64,000 nucleotides of DNA from positions 1-64,000 of the forward strand of contig JAMKCF010000149.1 in the NCBI GenBank assembly GCA_023634235.1, given 5' to 3'. Made by a program: the position numbers and the translations under genes. The DNA comes from Pisaster brevispinus. Its lineage: Eukaryota; Echinodermata; Asteroidea; Forcipulatida; Asteriidae. The notes beneath the pieces were generated by a model, which worked only from the letters and a program-made list of their open reading frames with translations, ran no database searches and was not told the DNA's origin. Positions 61,701 through 64,000 of this stretch are shown here, in pieces (position 1 is the stretch's first letter; each line of letters opens with the position of its first letter).

Positions 61701-64000
61701 TGTGCAGCTCCCCCCTCTGTGTACAAAAATCCCACTGAAGATGCTTTTGAAGCGCTTTCGGAGTGTCCCCGCCTGCAGGCCATTTCCGGTACAAAGATGG
61801 TGCACATCGGCCCAAAAAGGCTAATTTTCGTGTGCAGTGATATTCAAGGCACACTCAGGTACAAATTTCGTCTCTCTGGCGTTTCTAGTTCATGAGTTAT
61901 TCTCGAACTGAGCTCGGGTGTTGTTTCAAATCATTCTTCGGATGGACATGTCTTGCCTTTGTTGTTGCTCGGCCCCGGCGCGTGGGCTAATTTGCCGGTG
62001 GTTGTAGCCCTATTCCGGGGCCGCTCGCCCCGCCTAGAAAATCGTCAGAGACACGGATCCACAACGAGGTGAGAGCCCTGAATGGTGGCTTTCCAGTGGT
62101 GGAAAACTTGTGCAAATCCGATCTTGTTATGGGTGTGATTTGACCCTCATTGTAATTTATTTCGTTTCTTCTTTTTTGTGTGTGCAGCTCCCCCCTCTGT
62201 GTACAAAAATCCCACTGAAGATGCTTTTGAAGCGCTTTCGGAGTGTCCCCGCCTGCAGGCCATTTCCGGTACAAAGATGGTGCACATCGGCCCAAAAAGG
62301 CTAATTTTCGGGTGCAGTGATATTCAAGGCACACTCAGGTACAAATTTCGTCTCTCTGGCATTTCTTGTTCATGAGTTATTCTCGAACTGAGCTCGGGTG
62401 TTGTTTCAAATCATTCTTCGGATGGACATGTCTTGCCTTTGTTGTTGCTCGGCCCCGGCGCGTGAGCTAATTTGCCGGTGGTTGTAGCCCTATTCCGGGG
62501 CCGCTCGCCCCGCCTAGAAAATCGTCAGAGACACGGATCCACGACGAGGTGAGAGCCCTGAATGGTGGCTTTCCAGTGGTGGAAAATTTGTGCAAATCCG
62601 ATCTTGTTATGGGTGTGATTTGACCCTCATTGTAATTTATTTCGTTTCTTCTTTTTGTGTGTGCAGCTCCCCCCTCTGTGTACAAAAATCCCACTGAAGA
62701 TGCTTTTGAAGCGCTTTCGGAGTGTCCCCGCCTGCAGGCCATTTCCGGTACAAAGATGGTGCACATCGGCCCAAAAAGGCTAATTTTCGTGTGCAGTGAT
62801 ATTCAAGGCACACTCAGGTACAAATTTCGTCTCTCTGGCGTTTCTAGTTCATGAGTTATTCTCGAACTGAGCTCGGGTGTTGTTTCAAATCATTCTTCGG
62901 ATGGACATGTCTTGCCTTTGTTGTTGCTCGGCCCCGGCGCGTGGGCTAATTTGCCGGTGGTTGTAGCCCTATTCCGGGGCCGCTCGCCCCGCCTAGAAAA
63001 TCGTCAGAGACACGGATCCACGACGAGGTGAGAGCCCTGAATGGTGGCTTTCCAGTGGTGGAAAACTTGTGCAAATCCGATCTTGTTATGGGTGTGATTT
63101 GACCCTCATTGTAATTTATTTCGTTTCTTCTTTTTGTGTGTGCAGCTCCCCCCTCTGTGTACAAAAATCCCACTGAAGATGCTTTTGAAGCGCTTTCGGA
63201 GTGTCCCCGCCTGCAGGCCATTTCCGGTACAAAGATGGTGCACATCGGCCCAAAAAGGCTAATTTTCGTGTGCAGTGATATTCAAGGCACACTCAGGTAC
63301 AAATTTCGTCTCTCTGGCATTTCTAGTTCATGAGTTATTCTCGAACTGAGCTCGGGTGTTGTTTCAAATCATTCTTCGGATGGACATGTCTTGCCTTTGT
63401 TGTTGCTCGGCCCGGCGCGTGGGCTAATTTGCCGGTGGTTGTAGCCCTATTCCGGGGCCGCTCGCCCCGCCTAGAAAATCGTCAGAGACACGGATCTACG
63501 ACGAGGTGAGAGCCCTGAATGGTGGCTTTCCAGTGGTGGAAAACTTGTGCAAATCCGATCTTGTTATGGGTGTGATTTGACCCTCATTGTAATTTATTTC
63601 GTTTCTTCTTTTTGTGTGTGCAGCTCCCCCCTCTGTGTACAAAAATCCCACTGAAGATGCTTTTGAAGCGCTTTCGGAGTGTCCCCGCCTGCAGGCCATT
63701 TCCGGTACAAAGATGGTGCACATCGGCCCAAAAAGGCTAATTTTCGTGTGCAGTGATATTCAAGGCACACTCAGGTACAAATTTCGTCTCTCTGGCGTTT
63801 CTAGTTCATGAGTTATTCTCGAACTGAGCTCGGGTGTTGTTTCAAATCATTCTTCGGATGGACATGTCTTGCCTTTGTTGTTGCTCGGCCCCGGCGCGTG
63901 GGCTAATTTGCCGGTGGTTGTAGCCCTATTCCGGGGCCGCTCGCCCCGCCTAGAAAATCGTCAGAGACACGGATCCACAACGAGGTGAGAGCCCTGAATG
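58710..64000 (+). repeat. 3-unit then 4-unit higher-order repeats (1,437 then 1,916 bp)
   Basis: CCACAACG at 58710, 60147, 62063 and 63979 marks the start of successive blocks with spacing 1,437, 1,916 and 1,916 bp. Each 4-unit block carries in order a 6-T tract (60256-60261 and 62172-62177), GTGAGCTA (60549 and 62465), GGAAAATTTG and CTCGGCCCGGCG (61491 and 63407, one C lost). The first block has three units and lacks the GTG/ATT/TAG unit, so one unit was gained or lost. The same marker order is seen at the left end of the window. Confidence 0.88.
63624..64000 (+). repeat. Partial satellite unit at the right window edge
   Basis: The last unit starts after the acceptor-like AG at 63622-63623 and is cut by the window after 377 nt, just inside the intron-like segment. 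It carries the CCACAACG variant at 63975-63982. That variant marks the start of a third copy of the local 4-unit block, so the array and its local pattern evidently continue beyond the window. Confidence 0.97.

Larger units (their letters stand above)
1..64000. repeat. Satellite DNA array, 479-bp unit, about 133.6 head-to-tail copies
   Basis: The same unit recurs from the first to the last base with no interruption or inversion. Measured between the acceptor-like TGCAG|CT sites, spacing is 479 bp in most copies. Exceptions are 477 bp (two copies), 478 bp, 480 bp and one 484-bp copy. One unit counted by hand has 235 G+C of 479. Copies differ at a handful of sites, so identity is very high. Most units carry single sites for BamHI (GGATCC), SacI (GAGCTC), SbfI/PstI (CCTGCAGG) and ApaLI (GTGCAC), which predicts a 479-bp ladder on digestion. 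Satellites of this length and homogeneity are typical of eukaryotic heterochromatin, often centromeric. The chromosomal location and species cannot be read from this window because no flanking sequence is included. Confidence 0.99.

Noticed and set aside
1..64000. More than 200 short open frames on both strands as small genes
   Set aside because: They are the same two or three frames repeated in each 479-bp unit. The sense frame relies on GTG starts, varies mainly at amino-acid-changing sites and is broken in several units. The antisense frame is cut in many copies.
1..64000. CRISPR array
   Set aside because: The repeated unit is 479 bp with no short repeat/unique spacer alternation; everything between identical blocks is also repeated.
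1..64000. 5S rRNA, rDNA spacer, snRNA or spliced-leader RNA gene array
   Set aside because: I see no 5S internal control region, no rRNA segment and no match to known spliced-leader exons. AATTTTCGG only loosely resembles an Sm site. The donor-like sites alone are not enough.
1..64000. CENP-B box
   Set aside because: All TTCG occurrences in the unit were checked against NTTCGNNNNANNCGGGN; none has the required A and CGGG.
1..64000. LTR retrotransposon or DNA transposon as the source of the unit
   Set aside because: No primer-binding site, polypurine tract, terminal inverted repeats at unit ends, target-site duplication or recognisable transposase or reverse transcriptase residues are visible.
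1..64000. Unit length as a nucleosome multiple
   Set aside because: 479 is near 3 x 160 but not a multiple of the more usual 180-190 bp spacing; without chromatin data this is numerology.

Overview
The whole 64,000-base window is one uninterrupted head-to-tail satellite DNA array. The repeat unit is 479 bp, about 49% G+C by hand count of one unit, and about 133.6 units are present, all in the same orientation. No unique sequence, conventional gene, rRNA, tRNA, CRISPR array or intact transposon is visible, and neither end of the array is reached. Units differ from each other by only a few bases, so this is a young or actively homogenised array of the kind found in eukaryotic centromeric, pericentromeric or subtelomeric heterochromatin. 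The organism cannot be named from the sequence. Spliceosome-like signals in every unit (a GTGAG donor, a T-rich tract and a TGCAG acceptor) make it eukaryotic; a plant is a guess from the short intron with a T-rich 3' end.

Each unit, phased on the acceptor-like site, holds in order: (1) a 151-nt exon-like segment that stays open in one frame and ends at CAG|GTAC; (2) a stretch of about 90 nt with no recognisable feature; (3) a G+C-rich block that can fold into a nested 54-nt stem-loop (9 bp + 6 bp) or into a competing 6-bp hairpin sharing the same arm; (4) about 35 nt containing a BamHI site in most units; (5) a 118-nt intron-like segment with donor, branch-point candidates, pyrimidine tract and acceptor, plus a perfect 6-bp hairpin. 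The unit looks like an amplified piece of a former gene (intron plus exon). The frame is not continuous across units and the linked polymorphisms in it change amino acids, so I do not call it a working gene.

The array is layered. Three linked sites in the exon-like part define two main haplotypes plus recombinants. These are arranged as local higher-order repeats: 4-unit blocks at about 0-3.8 kb and again at 60.1-64 kb; 2-unit blocks at 5.2-7.1 and 15.8-17.7 kb; 5-unit and 7-unit spacing at 23.7-29.7 kb; an approximately 9-unit duplication across 32.3-40 kb; a clean 5-unit duplication at 44.2-48.8 kb; and 3-unit spacing at 51-53 and 55.2-57.5 kb. A domain of about 22 units (30.4-41.0 kb) carries only one allele at the first site. 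This mosaic fits repeated unequal crossover and segment amplification. The most notable observations are the gene-fragment architecture of the unit, the nested and competing hairpins, and the mixed higher-order organisation.
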